Shown here: in pieces, positions 1 through 9,145 of the stretch
How positions within the stretch are numbered: the first letter of the stretch is position 1
How the letters are laid out: each line of letters begins with the position of its first letter
Assembly (NCBI RefSeq): GCF_029222965.1
Contig: NZ_JARHUD010000002.1
Location: forward strand, 1 to 64,000
Direction: 5' to 3'
Source: Aquibaculum arenosum
GTDB taxonomy: Bacteria; Pseudomonadota; Alphaproteobacteria; Kiloniellales; DSM-21159
DNA length: 64,000 bases
Position numbers and translations under genes: made by a program
Notes under the pieces: generated by a model
Databases searched by the model: none
What the model was told of the DNA's origin: nothing
Seen by the model: the letters and a program-made list of their open reading frames with translations, nothing else

Positions 1-1
1 G

Positions 2-121
2 CAGGCCGATCTCGATGCCTGGCTCCTCCACTACAACACCGAAAGACCCCATCTCGGCTACCGCAACATGGGGAGACGCCCCATCGAAACCGTCATGTCA
101 TTCGTTAGTCAAGAAGGTTAA
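2..121 (+). mobile_element. 3' end of an IS481-type transposase (partial)
   Basis: The frame is open from the first bases of the window and encodes 39 residues before TAA. The segment LHYNTERPHLGYRNMGRRPI is the hallmark end of the DDE integrase core in IS481/IS3-type transposases. Only this tail is visible; the rest lies left of the window. The insertion sequence ends within the next few bases, because a traG frame is already readable from about 130. Its terminal inverted repeat cannot be confirmed without the other end. Confidence 0.75.
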
Positions 122-129
122 GTAGACAC

Positions 130-1329
130 GCGGAAGCCGACAAGACCTTGGCTGGCGTCGCCAACTTCCTGTCCGATCCGCGCCGCCCAGTCGAAACGAC
201 CTTACGCGCGATGATGGACACGCCGCACCTGGGCGAAGCCGGCGTTCATCCAGTCATCGCATCCTCGGCGCGCGAACTGCTGAACAAAAGTGAGAACGAA
301 CGGTCGGGCGTGTTGAGCACGGCCATGTCGTTTCTCGGTCTCTACCGCGATCCGGTCGTGGCGCGGGTGACGGCGCGTTGCGATTGGCGCATCGCTGATC
401 TTGTCGGAAGCAAGAAGCCGGTCAGCCTCTACCTTGTCGTGCCACCGTCCGACATCAACCGCACCAAGCCGCTCATTCGCCTGATCCTCAACCAGATCGG
501 GCGCAGGCTCACCGAGGAACTGAACACGTCCGGCAAGCGTCATCGCCTGCTGCTGATGCTCGACGAGTTTCCGGCACTCGGCCGTCTCGATTTCTTTGAA
601 TCCGCGCTCGCCTTCATGGCTGGTTACGGCCTCAAGTCCTTCCTGATCGCGCAGAGCCTCAATCAGATCGAGCGCGCCTATGGGCCGAACAATTCGATCC
701 TCGATAACTGCCATGTCCGCGTCGCCTTCGCCACAAACGACGAGCGCACGGCCAAGCGCGTGTCGGACTCCCTCGGCACGGCGACGGAGTTACGCGATTC
801 CACCAACTATGCCGGGCATCGTCTCGCGCCATGGCTCGGCCACCTCATGGTCTCACGGCAGGAGACGGCGCGGCCATTGATGACGCCTGGCGAGATCATG
901 CAGCTACCGCCTGCCGACGAGATCGTCATGGTCGCTGGCACCCCGCCGATCCGGGCGAAGAAGGCGCGGTATTTCGAGGATGGGCGGTTGCAGGAACGCA
1001 TCCTGCCGCCGCCCCAGTTGCAATCCGCTCAAACGACCGAGACAGCATCCGACGACTGGTCGAGCCGCGTCGTCGCTACGAAAGAGAGGGCAATCGCCGT
1101 CGCGGGAAACGATGAAGAAGGCGATCCGGCCAATTCCGGTATCCGCCGCGAACCGGAATTGCCCGAGCATGAGGAAATCGTCGTGCCGCCGCCGTCGCCC
1201 GCGCAGGAGTTCGAGTTTCTGGACGACGAACCGGATGTTGACGCAGCCAAGGCCCGCGCCATGCGCCAGCGCATGAGGACGGTGGCGCGACAGGTTTCCA
1301 TGAATCCCGATGACGGAATCGACCTTTGA
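130..1329 (+). pseudogene. traG: traG, conjugative coupling protein (VirD4 family), 5'-truncated
   Basis: This is the C-terminal part, about 400 residues, of the T4SS coupling ATPase that feeds the relaxase-DNA complex to the mating channel. The Walker B segment LLLMLDEFPALG lies near 547-582 and the family sequence NADKTL-like/LAGVANFLSD opens the fragment. The N-terminal membrane segments and the Walker A half are missing, replaced by the IS481-type sequence to the left. The TTG at 148 is not a credible start, since the homologous frame continues upstream to about 130. Full-length TraG is about 650 residues. An insertion or IS-mediated deletion is the simplest cause. The product cannot hydrolyse ATP. 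Confidence 0.85.
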
Positions 1330-1339
1330 GGACACGCCC

Positions 1340-1801
1340 ATGGCAACCCGAACCCGCCTGAATCTCTATTTCGACCCCGCGCTCATGCCGCAGATCGAGT
1401 CGCTGGCGCTGCGCCGCAAGGTCTCGAAATCCGCCATCGTGGAGGCGGCGGTCATGTCCTACCTCTCCGGCGATTCCGCCGATCAGCTTGAAGCAGCCAT
1501 GTCGCGCCGCCTGGACAAGCTCGGCCGCCAGATCGACACGCTTGATATGGACCTTGCCGTCCTCGGCGAGACGGTCGCACAGTTCATCCATTTTTGGCTG
1601 ACTATCACGCCGCCGCTTTCGGGGGCCGCGCAATCCGCCGCCCGCGCAAAGGGTGCGGAACGGTTCGAGGGGTTCATGCAAACCCTCGGTCGGCGTCTGG
1701 CGACGGGCGACAGATTCCTCAAGGAGTTGTCGCGGGACATCGACTCGCTGCACGACGACATCCCATCAGATCAAACCGAGATCAACGGCGATCAGATTTG
1801 A
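1340..1801 (+). CDS. Ribbon-helix-helix (CopG-like) conjugation-associated protein
   Basis: A 153-residue protein whose first 45 residues (ATRTRLNLYFDPALMPQIES, then a helical SKSAIVEAAV segment) read as a CopG/Arc ribbon-helix-helix DNA-binding domain. The rest is helical and would suit a T4SS regulator or relaxosome accessory. ATG 1340 is chosen over the GTG/ATG codons further upstream because the fold begins immediately after it. It sits 10 bp after traG and upstream of trbB, the usual place for this gene in trb-type ICEs. It probably autoregulates the transfer operon; this is inference. Confidence 0.7.
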   Translation: MATRTRLNLYFDPALMPQIESLALRRKVSKSAIVEAAVMSYLSGDSADQLEAAMSRRLDKLGRQIDTLDMDLAVLGETVAQFIHFWLTITPPLSGAAQSAARAKGAERFEGFMQTLGRRLATGDRFLKELSRDIDSLHDDIPSDQTEINGDQI

Positions 1802-1946
1802 ACATTCAAGCCCATCCTATTTGCCGCCGGTCGCCGCCGATCACCGCCCGCACTTAGATACTTGTTGAACCGGCCCGATTTCGGCCTCTCTTAATCGACC
1901 CCGATCCGGGGATCGCCTGTCGCGCCCCATGAGAAACGGGGCCGAC

Positions 1947-2927
1947 ATGACCAGAAATCACCACAAACCAGAAGCGATCCAACGCGGTGCGCGCATGTTG
2001 CGCACCGCGCTCGGCCCCGCCATCGCCCGACTGCTCGAAGACCCGGCCGTGGTCGAGGTGATGTTGAACCCGGACGGTCGCCTTTGGGTGGACCGGCTGT
2101 CCGAGGGGCTGGCCGATACCGGCGAGCGCCTGTCCGCTGCCGATGGCGAACGCATCGTCCGCCTTGTCGCCCACCATGTCGGCGCGGAGGTGCATATGCG
2201 ATCCCCCCGCGTTTCGGCCGAACTGCCGGAGACCGGGGAACGTTTCGAAGGACTGTTACCGCCAGTCGTCGCCGCACCGGCCTTCGCCATCCGCAAGCCC
2301 GCCGTCGCGGTGTTCACGCTCGACGACTATGTGACGGCAGGCATCATGTCCGCCGACCAGGCCGAGACTCTGTGCGCAGCCGTCGCATCCCGCGCCAACA
2401 TCCTCGTCGCGGGCGGCACCTCCACCGGCAAAACGACCTTGACCAATGCGCTCCTGGCCGAAGTCGCCAAGAGCGCGGATCGCGTCGTCATCATTGAGGA
2501 CACCCGCGAGTTGCAATGCGCCGCGCCCAACCTCGTCGCCATGCGGACGAAGGATGGCGTCGCCACGCTCTCCGATTTGGTGCAGTCCTCGTTACGTCTG
2601 CGCCCCGACCGCATCCCCATCGGCGAAGTGCGCGGCCCCGAAGCCCTCGACCTGCTCAAAGCCTGGGGAACGGGACACCCTGGCGGCATCGGCACCATCC
2701 ATGCCGGTTCCGGCATCGGCGCGCTGCGCCGACTCGAACAGCTCATCCAGGAGGCCGTGGTTACGGTCCCGCGCGCGCTGATCGCCGAGACCATCAACGT
2801 CGTTGCCGTGCTTTCCGGGCGCGGTTCCGCGCGTCGATTGGCCGAACTCGCCCGCGTCGAAGGGCTGGGACCGGACGGCGACTACCGCATCACCCCCACC
2901 AAACCCAACACAGGAGAACCTTCATGA
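1947..2927 (+). CDS. trbB: TrbB, T4SS assembly/secretion ATPase (VirB11 family)
   Basis: A 326-residue hexameric traffic ATPase acting at the cytoplasmic face of the mating channel. Walker [11 protein letters not shown] is at about residues 155-164. The Asp box EDTRELQC, the Walker B-like [12 protein letters not shown] and the His box [12 protein letters not shown] follow in VirB11 order. An in-frame ATG at 1929 would add six residues; ATG 1947 is preferred because homologues start near MTRN and a G-rich stretch precedes it. It opens the tightly packed trb operon, and its stop overlaps the trbC start as ATGA. Confidence 0.93.
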   Translation: MTRNHHKPEAIQRGARMLRTALGPAIARLLEDPAVVEVMLNPDGRLWVDRLSEGLADTGERLSAADGERIVRLVAHHVGAEVHMRSPRVSAELPETGERFEGLLPPVVAAPAFAIRKPAVAVFTLDDYVTAGIMSADQAETLCAAVASRANILVAGGTSTGKTTLTNALLAEVAKSADRVVIIEDTRELQCAAPNLVAMRTKDGVATLSDLVQSSLRLRPDRIPIGEVRGPEALDLLKAWGTGHPGGIGTIHAGSGIGALRRLEQLIQEAVVTVPRALIAETINVVAVLSGRGSARRLAELARVEGLGPDGDYRITPTKPNTGEPS

Positions 2928-3256
2928 TCCGCACCCTTTTGCGCGGCACTCGCAGCATGGCTACCGCCGCCTCCACCCTTGTCATCAGCCTCATGCTCGC
3001 ACCGGCCGCCCAGGCCTCCGGCTCGTCGATGCCATGGGAAGCGCCGCTTCAGAGCATCCTTCAGTCGATCGAGGGGCCGGTCGCCAAGATCATCGCCGTC
3101 ATCATCATTATCGTGACCGGCTTGACGCTGGCCTTCGGCGATACCGGCGGCGGTTTCCGCAAGCTGATCCAGATCGTCTTCGGCCTCTCCATCGCCTTCG
3201 CTGCGTCGAGCTTCTTCCTGTCGTTCTTCTCCTTCGGCGGCGGGGCGCTCGTTTGA
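2924..3256 (+). CDS. trbC: TrbC, conjugal pilin (VirB2 family)
   Basis: A 110-residue pilin precursor. An N-terminal signal segment of about 34 residues ends at AQA. Two hydrophobic helices follow (around VAKIIAVIIIIVTGLTLAF and FGLSIAFAASSFFLSFFSF), separated by a short GDTGGGFRK loop, the TrbC/VirB2 layout. The start overlaps the trbB stop and its own stop overlaps the trbD start (TGATG), so translation is coupled. In characterised TrbC systems the mature pilin is cyclised; whether that occurs here is not visible. Confidence 0.9.
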   Translation: MIRTLLRGTRSMATAASTLVISLMLAPAAQASGSSMPWEAPLQSILQSIEGPVAKIIAVIIIIVTGLTLAFGDTGGGFRKLIQIVFGLSIAFAASSFFLSFFSFGGGALV

Positions 3257-3537
3257 TGGCGGCCGTCCTCGAACAACTCGATGCGGTGCCGGGCTTCTCC
3301 GTCCCGGTCCACAGGGCGCTGACCGAACACATCCTGCTCGGCGGCGCTCCGCGCGCCATCGCCATCATGAACGGGACCCTGGCCGGAGCCGTGGGCCTCG
3401 GCCTGCGTCTCTGGCTGGTTGGCTTTGCGATCTGGGCCATCGGCCATTTCGCGGCCGTGTGGGCGGCGAAGCGCGACCCGCTCTTTGTCGAGGTCGGACG
3501 GCGGCATCTCCGCATCCCCGGCCACCTTTCGGTCTGA
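3256..3537 (+). CDS. trbD: TrbD, T4SS inner-membrane protein (VirB3 family)
   Basis: A 93-residue VirB3-like protein. An amphipathic N-terminus (VHRALTEHILLGGAPRAIAI) leads into a long hydrophobic hairpin (LAGAVGLGLRLWLVGFAIWA), then a soluble tail with the family sequence RDPLFVEVGRRHLR. It helps seat the VirB4-type ATPase TrbE at the membrane. The start overlaps the trbC stop by one base, and trbE begins 10 bases after its stop. Confidence 0.9.
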   Translation: MAAVLEQLDAVPGFSVPVHRALTEHILLGGAPRAIAIMNGTLAGAVGLGLRLWLVGFAIWAIGHFAAVWAAKRDPLFVEVGRRHLRIPGHLSV

Positions 3538-3546
3538 TGGAGGCGC

Positions 3547-6042
3547 ATGATGATGAACCTTGCCGAATATCGCCGCACCGCCGCCCGGCTCGCCGACTAT
3601 CTACCCTGGGCCGCGCTCGTCGGCTCCGGCGTTGTGCTCAACAAGGACGGCTCATTCCAGCGCACCGCGAAGTTTCGCGGTCCCGATCTGGATTCCGCCG
3701 TTGCCGCCGAGCTGGTCGCCGTCGCCGGCCGCATCAACAACACAGTGCGCCGCCTCGGCTCCGGCTGGAGCATCTTCGTCGAAGCCGTTCGGCTTGCGGC
3801 TCCGCAATACCCGGAGAGCAAGTTCCCCGATGCTGCATCCGCGCTGGTCGATGCCGAGCGGAAGGCCCAATTCGAGGAAGAAGACGCTCACTTCGAGTCC
3901 CAGTACTACCTGACTTTCCTTTGGCTCCCGCCTGCCGATGAGGCCGCCCGAACTGAGGCATGGCTTTACGAGGGCCGGGAGAAAGCTGGCGTGGACCCGT
4001 GGGAGCTGCTGCGCGGCTTCATCGACCGCACCGACCGCGTGCTGGCCTTGCTCGACGGCTTCATGCCCGAGTGCCGTTGGATGGATGACGGCGCGACGCT
4101 GACCTATCTCCATTCCACCATATCGACCAACCGGCATCGCGTGCGCGTGCCGGAAGTGCCGATGCACCTCGACGCGCTGCTCGCCGACCAGCCGTTGACC
4201 GGCGGGCTGGAGCCGCGCCTTGGCGACCAGCACCTCCGCGTCCTGACCATCGTGGGATTCCCGACCGCGACGACGCCCGGCCTGCTCGACGAAATGAACC
4301 GGCTGCCGTTTCCGTATCGGTGGAGCACGCGGGCGATCCTGCTCGACAAGACCGATGCGACGCGGCTGCTGACCCGCATCCGCCGTCAGTGGTTCGCCAA
4401 GCGCAAGTCAATTGCCGCGATCCTCAAAGAAGTCATGACGAACGAGGCGTCCGCGCTGGTGGACACCGATGCGGCCAACAAGGCGCTCGATGCCGACATG
4501 GCGTTGCAGGAACTCGGCGCGGACGTGGCGGGCATGGCCTACGTCACCGCCACGGTGACGGTGTGGGATGCCGACCCGCGCATAGCCGACGAGAAGCTGC
4601 GCCTGGTCGAGAAGATCGTTCAGGGCCGCGACTTCACCGCCATGGCCGAGACGGTCAACGCGGTTGACGCATGGCTCGGCAGCCTGCCCGGACACGCCTA
4701 CGCCAATGTCCGCCAGCCACCCATCAGCACTTTGAATCTCGCCCACATGATCCCGCTATCGGCGGTGTGGGCGGGGCCGGCACGGGACGAGCATTTCGGT
4801 GCGCCCCCTTTGCTCTTTGGAAAGACCGAAGGCTCAACCCCGTTCCGGCTAAGTCTCCATGTCGGCGACGTAGGCCACACCCTTGTCGTCGGCCCCACGG
4901 GCGCGGGCAAATCCGTGTTACTCGCCCTCATGGCGCTCCAGTTCCGGCGCTACGAGGCTAGCCAAGTCTTCGCCTTCGACTTCGGCGGCAGCATCCGCGC
5001 CGCCGCGCTCGCCATGGCCGGGGATTGGCACGATTTGGGCGGTGGCCTCACGGAAGGGGACGAGGCGTCCGTTTCGCTCCAGCCACTTGCCCGCATCCAC
5101 GACACCTATGAACGCGCATGGGCGGCGGACTGGATCGCCGCCATCCTCATGCGCGAAGGCGTCGCCATCACGCCGGAGGTCAAGGAGTATCTTTGGACGG
5201 CGCTGACTTCGCTGGCCTCGGCCCCGGTCGAGGAACGCACGATCACGGGCCTCAGCGTTCTGCTGCAATCCAACGATCTGAAACAGGCGCTCCGGCCGTT
5301 CTGCGTCGGCGGTGCCTATGGCCGGCTGCTCGACGCCGAGGCGGAACACCTCGGCTCGGCGGATGTGCAGGCGTTCGAGATCGAGGGCCTTGTCGGGACC
5401 GGCGCAGCCCCGGCCGTGCTCGCCTATCTGTTCCATCGGATCGGCGACCGGCTCGACGGCCGACCCACGCTGCTCATCATAGATGAAGGCTGGCTTGCGC
5501 TCGACGACGAGGGGTTTGCCGGCCAGCTCCGCGAATGGCTGAAAACGCTGCGCAAGAAAAACGCCAGCGTCATCTTCGCCACGCAAAGCCTGTCCGACAT
5601 TGATGGGAGCAACATCGCGCCCGCCATTATCGAGAGCTGCCCGACGCGGCTATTGCTGCCGAACGAGCGCGCCATCGAGCCGCAGATCACGGCCATCTAT
5701 CGCCGCTTTGGCCTCAATGACCGGCAGATAGAAATCCTCGCACGGGCCACGCCCAAGCGGGATTATTACTGCCAAAGCCGCAGGGGCAATCGCCTGTTCG
5801 AGCTTGGCCTATCCGAAGTCGGCCTCGCGCTCTGCGCCGCATCCGCCAAATCCGACCAGACGCTTATTGCGCAGATCGTCACTGAGGCCGGCCGCGATGG
5901 CTTCCTCGCTGCTTGGCTGCGCGAGCGCGGCGTCGATTGGGCGGCCGAGCTGATCCCGAACCTCACCAATCTTGCCGACCGGCCGGAATCCGCCGCGCCG
6001 GATGTGCCGGATGGCCACCCCACACAGGAGATTCTTCCATGA
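3547..6042 (+). CDS. trbE: TrbE, T4SS ATPase (VirB4 family)
   Basis: An 831-residue VirB4-type ATPase that powers pilus assembly and substrate transfer. The N-terminal CagE/TrbE domain opens with NLAEYRRTAARLADYLPWA. Walker A VVGPTGAGKSVLLALMAL is at about residue 447, Walker B LLIIDEGWLAL at about 641, followed by KKNASVIFATQSL. Length is normal for the family. Three ATGs lie in tandem (3547, 3550, 3553) behind GGAGG at 3539-3543, and the third has the most usual spacing. No frame damage is seen. Confidence 0.95.
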   Translation: MMMNLAEYRRTAARLADYLPWAALVGSGVVLNKDGSFQRTAKFRGPDLDSAVAAELVAVAGRINNTVRRLGSGWSIFVEAVRLAAPQYPESKFPDAASALVDAERKAQFEEEDAHFESQYYLTFLWLPPADEAARTEAWLYEGREKAGVDPWELLRGFIDRTDRVLALLDGFMPECRWMDDGATLTYLHSTISTNRHRVRVPEVPMHLDALLADQPLTGGLEPRLGDQHLRVLTIVGFPTATTPGLLDEMNRLPFPYRWSTRAILLDKTDATRLLTRIRRQWFAKRKSIAAILKEVMTNEASALVDTDAANKALDADMALQELGADVAGMAYVTATVTVWDADPRIADEKLRLVEKIVQGRDFTAMAETVNAVDAWLGSLPGHAYANVRQPPISTLNLAHMIPLSAVWAGPARDEHFGAPPLLFGKTEGSTPFRLSLHVGDVGHTLVVGPTGAGKSVLLALMALQFRRYEASQVFAFDFGGSIRAAALAMAGDWHDLGGGLTEGDEASVSLQPLARIHDTYERAWAADWIAAILMREGVAITPEVKEYLWTALTSLASAPVEERTITGLSVLLQSNDLKQALRPFCVGGAYGRLLDAEAEHLGSADVQAFEIEGLVGTGAAPAVLAYLFHRIGDRLDGRPTLLIIDEGWLALDDEGFAGQLREWLKTLRKKNASVIFATQSLSDIDGSNIAPAIIESCPTRLLLPNERAIEPQITAIYRRFGLNDRQIEILARATPKRDYYCQSRRGNRLFELGLSEVGLALCAASAKSDQTLIAQIVTEAGRDGFLAAWLRERGVDWAAELIPNLTNLADRPESAAPDVPDGHPTQEILP

Positions 6043-6815
6043 CCTATTCCAAGATCGCCGGGGCTTCGGCCCTCGCGCTGGCGCTCGCCGTGCCCGCCGC
6101 GTTGTCGCCCATGCTGGCAAGCCCGGCCCATGCGCAATTCGGCTTCGGCCGGATCGTCTATGACCCGACCAACTACGCGCAAAACCTGCTCACCGCCGCG
6201 CGCACGCTGGAGCAAATCAACAACCAGATTCAGAGCCTCCAGAATGAAGCGCAGATGCTCATCAATCAGGCCCGCAATCTGGCGAGCCTGCCGCATTCCT
6301 CGCTCCAGCAGATTCAGCAGAGCGTCCAGCGCACCCAGCAGCTTCTCGGGCAGGCGCAGAACATCGCCTTAGAGGTCGGCCAGATCGACCAAGCGTTCCA
6401 GAGCCAATACGGCAATGTCTCGCTTTCGGCGACCGACGCCCAGCTTGTCGCCGATGCGCGCAGCCGGTGGGAGAACACGGTCGGCGGCTTGCAGGACGCC
6501 ATGCGCGTGCAGGCTGGCGTCGTCGGCAATATTGACACCAACCGCACCGAAATGTCCGCGCTGGTCGGCCAAAGTCAGGGTTCGACCGGCGCGCTGCAAG
6601 CTACGCAGGCCGGCAACCAGCTTCTTGCCCTCCAGTCGCAGCAGCTTTCCGACCTGATCGCGCTGATGGCGGCGAACGGCCGCGCCGACGCGCTGACCGA
6701 GGCGGAGCGCGCCACCGCCGCCGAGCAGGGCCGCATCCAGCGCCAGCGGTTCCTGACGCCCGGCAGCGGCTACCAGCCGGGTAACGCGCAGATGTTCAAC
6801 AACGGCAACAACTGA
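6039..6815 (+). CDS. trbJ: TrbJ, periplasmic T4SS protein (VirB5 family)
   Basis: A 258-residue VirB5-type minor pilus component. A signal peptide ends at AHA-QF near residue 32. A long helical, Gln-rich region then runs (TLEQINNQIQSLQNEAQMLI and QQIQQSVQRTQQLLGQAQNI), typical of TrbJ coiled coils. ATG 6039 overlaps the trbE stop (ATGA), supporting coupled translation. The long upstream extension of this frame is only trbE read in another frame. Confidence 0.92.
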   Translation: MTYSKIAGASALALALAVPAALSPMLASPAHAQFGFGRIVYDPTNYAQNLLTAARTLEQINNQIQSLQNEAQMLINQARNLASLPHSSLQQIQQSVQRTQQLLGQAQNIALEVGQIDQAFQSQYGNVSLSATDAQLVADARSRWENTVGGLQDAMRVQAGVVGNIDTNRTEMSALVGQSQGSTGALQATQAGNQLLALQSQQLSDLIALMAANGRADALTEAERATAAEQGRIQRQRFLTPGSGYQPGNAQMFNNGNN

Positions 6816-6829
6816 CCGGGAGACTCGTC

Positions 6830-7096
6830 ATGGACGGCAAGATGCTGGCGCGGCTCGGGGCCGTGGTGTTCGTCGCCATCGCCGTAACGGCGGCCGCAAT
6901 CGACATGGCACGGAAGGATGAACCTGCCGCGCCGCCGCCAGCGCTGGCCCTCCAGCCGCCGGCCGATCCGCTGAGCGAAAACCTGCGCCGTTGTCAGCAA
7001 CTCGGCGAGGCGGCCGCAAGTGACACCGAATGCCTGCGCATCTGGGCTGAAAACCGCGACCGTTTCCTCGGTCGTGATCGCAGCGAGGCCCGCTGA
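6830..7096 (+). CDS. trbK: TrbK-like entry-exclusion protein
   Basis: An 88-residue protein with one N-terminal hydrophobic segment (MLARLGAVVFVAIAVTAAAI), a Pro/Ala-rich linker and a conserved-looking tail RRCQQLGEAAASDTECLRIW with two cysteines. This matches the alternative TrbK family found between trbJ and trbL in ICE operons. The likely role is to exclude identical elements from a cell that already holds one. The function is assigned from family and position and has not been shown for this sequence. Confidence 0.8.
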   Translation: MDGKMLARLGAVVFVAIAVTAAAIDMARKDEPAAPPPALALQPPADPLSENLRRCQQLGEAAASDTECLRIWAENRDRFLGRDRSEAR

Positions 7097-7097
7097 C

Positions 7098-8459
7098 ATG
7101 GGCAACACGGGCGTCATCGACAACTTTCTCGGGGTTTTCACCTCATACATCGACAGCGGGTTCGGCCTGCTCGACGGCGAGGTCGCCTTCATTGCCACGA
7201 CGCTGATCGTCATCGACGTGACGCTCGCCGCGCTCTTTTGGGCCTGGGGCACGGATGACGACATCATCGCCCGGCTGGTGAAGAAAACCCTTTTCGTCGG
7301 CGTCTTCGCCTACATCATTTCCAACTGGAACAACCTCGCTCGCATCGTCTTCGAGAGTTTCGCCGGTCTCGGCCTCATGGCGTCGGGCACAGGTTTTTCC
7401 GTTGCCGATCTCATGCGACCGGGCCGCGTGGCACAGACCGGCCTCGACGCCGGACGGCCGCTGCTCGATTCCATATCCGACCTGATGGGCTGGATCGCGT
7501 TTTTCGAGAATTTCATCCAGATCGCTTGCCTGTTGTTCGCCTGGGCGCTGGTGGTGCTCGCTTTCTTCATCCTCGCCATTCAGCTTTTCGTGACGCTGAT
7601 CGAGTTCAAGCTGACCACGCTCGCCGGCTTCGTGCTGATCCCGTTCGGCCTGTTCGGCAAGACCGCCTTCATGGCCGAAAAAGTCCTGGGCAATGTCGTT
7701 TCGTCCGGCATCAAGGTTCTGGTGCTCGCGGTCATCATGGGCATCGGCTCGACGTTGTTCAGCCAGTTCACCGCAGGCTTCGGCGGCGCAACGCCGAGCA
7801 TTGACGACGCCATGGCTATCGTGCTTGCAGCGCTGTCGCTGCTTGGCCTCGGCATTTTCGGTCCCGGCATCGCCAACGGCATCGTCTCGGGCGGGCCGCA
7901 ACTCGGTGCGGGCGCAGCCGTGGGAACCGGCCTTGCGGTCGGTGGCGCAGCCGTTGCCGCTGGCGGCGCAACGATGCTGGCCGCGAAGGGTGGCGCTGCC
8001 GCACTGTCCGGTGGAGCAGCGACCGTCCGCGGCGGTACGACCGCCGCAGGGGCGGCTTCGGCCGCCTACAGCCTTGGCTCGCTCGGCCAGACCGGGGCGG
8101 CAGGCATTGCCTCCGGCATTGGCGGCGTCGCCCGCGCCGCAGGCTCCGCCGCCATCTCGCCCCTCAAACGCGCCGCCGCGCGCGCCAGCGAATCCGTCAA
8201 ATCCAGCTTCTCCGAAGGTGCGAAGGCCGGATTTGGCGTGACGGGCGGCAGCTCCACCATGGGAACGGCCGGTGGCGCAGGCGCTGCCCCAGCCAGCGCG
8301 TCGTCGCCCCCGACCGGCAGTCCGCCCGCCTGGGCGCAGCGCATGCAGCGTTCGCAGGCGGTGAACCACGGCACCACCATGGCCGCACACGCCGTCCGTT
8401 CCGGTGACAGCCATGGCGGCGGCTCCTCCATCAATCTTTCCGAAAGTGACCGCTCATGA
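7098..8459 (+). CDS. trbL: TrbL, polytopic T4SS channel protein (VirB6 family)
   Basis: A 453-residue protein. About six membrane segments fill residues 25-270, and then comes a low-complexity Gly/Ala/Ser-rich tail (for example GLAVGGAAVAAGGATMLAAK) typical of TrbL/VirB6. ATG 7098 lies just after the trbK stop and starts MGNTGVIDNFLGVFTSYIDS; the upstream frame is trbK read out of frame. The last codons overlap the trbF start. It forms part of the inner-membrane path for DNA. Confidence 0.93.
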   Translation: MGNTGVIDNFLGVFTSYIDSGFGLLDGEVAFIATTLIVIDVTLAALFWAWGTDDDIIARLVKKTLFVGVFAYIISNWNNLARIVFESFAGLGLMASGTGFSVADLMRPGRVAQTGLDAGRPLLDSISDLMGWIAFFENFIQIACLLFAWALVVLAFFILAIQLFVTLIEFKLTTLAGFVLIPFGLFGKTAFMAEKVLGNVVSSGIKVLVLAVIMGIGSTLFSQFTAGFGGATPSIDDAMAIVLAALSLLGLGIFGPGIANGIVSGGPQLGAGAAVGTGLAVGGAAVAAGGATMLAAKGGAAALSGGAATVRGGTTAAGAASAAYSLGSLGQTGAAGIASGIGGVARAAGSAAISPLKRAAARASESVKSSFSEGAKAGFGVTGGSSTMGTAGGAGAAPASASSPPTGSPPAWAQRMQRSQAVNHGTTMAAHAVRSGDSHGGGSSINLSESDRS

Positions 8460-9145
8460 GCATCTTCAAACGACCCGCCGCCCATTACGGCAAAGGCCCA
8501 CAGCCCGAGACGCCCTATCAGAAGGCCGCACAAGTCTGGGACGAGCGTATCGGCTCGGCCCGCGCTCAGGCGAGAAACTGGCGCTATATGGCCTTCGGTT
8601 GCCTGATCCTCTCGGCCGGCTTTGCGTCCGCGCTGGTCTGGCAGTCGGCGCGCGGGACCGTGGTGCCCTGGGTTGTTCAGGTGGACAATCTCGGTCAGGC
8701 GCAGACCGTGGCACCCGCCACAGCCGATTATCGCCCGACCGATCCGCAGATCGCGTTCCACCTTGGCCGCTTCATCGAGCAGGTCCGCGCGATCCCGGCC
8801 GACGCCATCATTGTCCGCCAGAACTGGCTCAGGGCTTACGAGTGGACGACCGACAGGGGCGCGGCGGCGCTCAACGACTATGCCCGTGCCAATGACCCGT
8901 TCACCAAGGTCGGCCGCGTGGCTGTAGCCGTCGAGGTTTCCAGCGTCATCCGGGCTTCGCCCGACAGCTTCCGCGTTGCCTGGACGGAAAGGCACTACGA
9001 GAACGGCCAGCTTGCCACGACCGAGCGATGGACCGCGATCCTCACCATCGCCATCCAGCCGCCGCGCGACGCCGAACGCCTGCGCGCCAATCCGTTGGGA
9101 ATCTATGTCAACGCAATCTCATGGTCGCGGGAGATGAGCCAATGA
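8456..9145 (+). CDS. trbF: TrbF, T4SS inner-membrane/periplasmic protein (VirB8 family)
   Basis: A 229-residue VirB8-type assembly factor. It has a short cytoplasmic N-terminus, one membrane helix (YMAFGCLILSAGFASALVWQ, about residues 44-63) and a periplasmic NTF2-like domain ending RANPLGIYVNAISWSREM. It nucleates the channel core with TrbG and TrbI. Start and stop both overlap neighbouring genes (ATGA with trbL, and trbG starts at 9142). Confidence 0.93.
   Translation: MSIFKRPAAHYGKGPQPETPYQKAAQVWDERIGSARAQARNWRYMAFGCLILSAGFASALVWQSARGTVVPWVVQVDNLGQAQTVAPATADYRPTDPQIAFHLGRFIEQVRAIPADAIIVRQNWLRAYEWTTDRGAAALNDYARANDPFTKVGRVAVAVEVSSVIRASPDSFRVAWTERHYENGQLATTERWTAILTIAIQPPRDAERLRANPLGIYVNAISWSREMSQ

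Noticed and set aside
7143-8414. 423-codon minus-strand frame
   Set aside because: Antisense shadow of trbL; Gly/Arg/His-rich composition reflects the GC-rich opposite strand.
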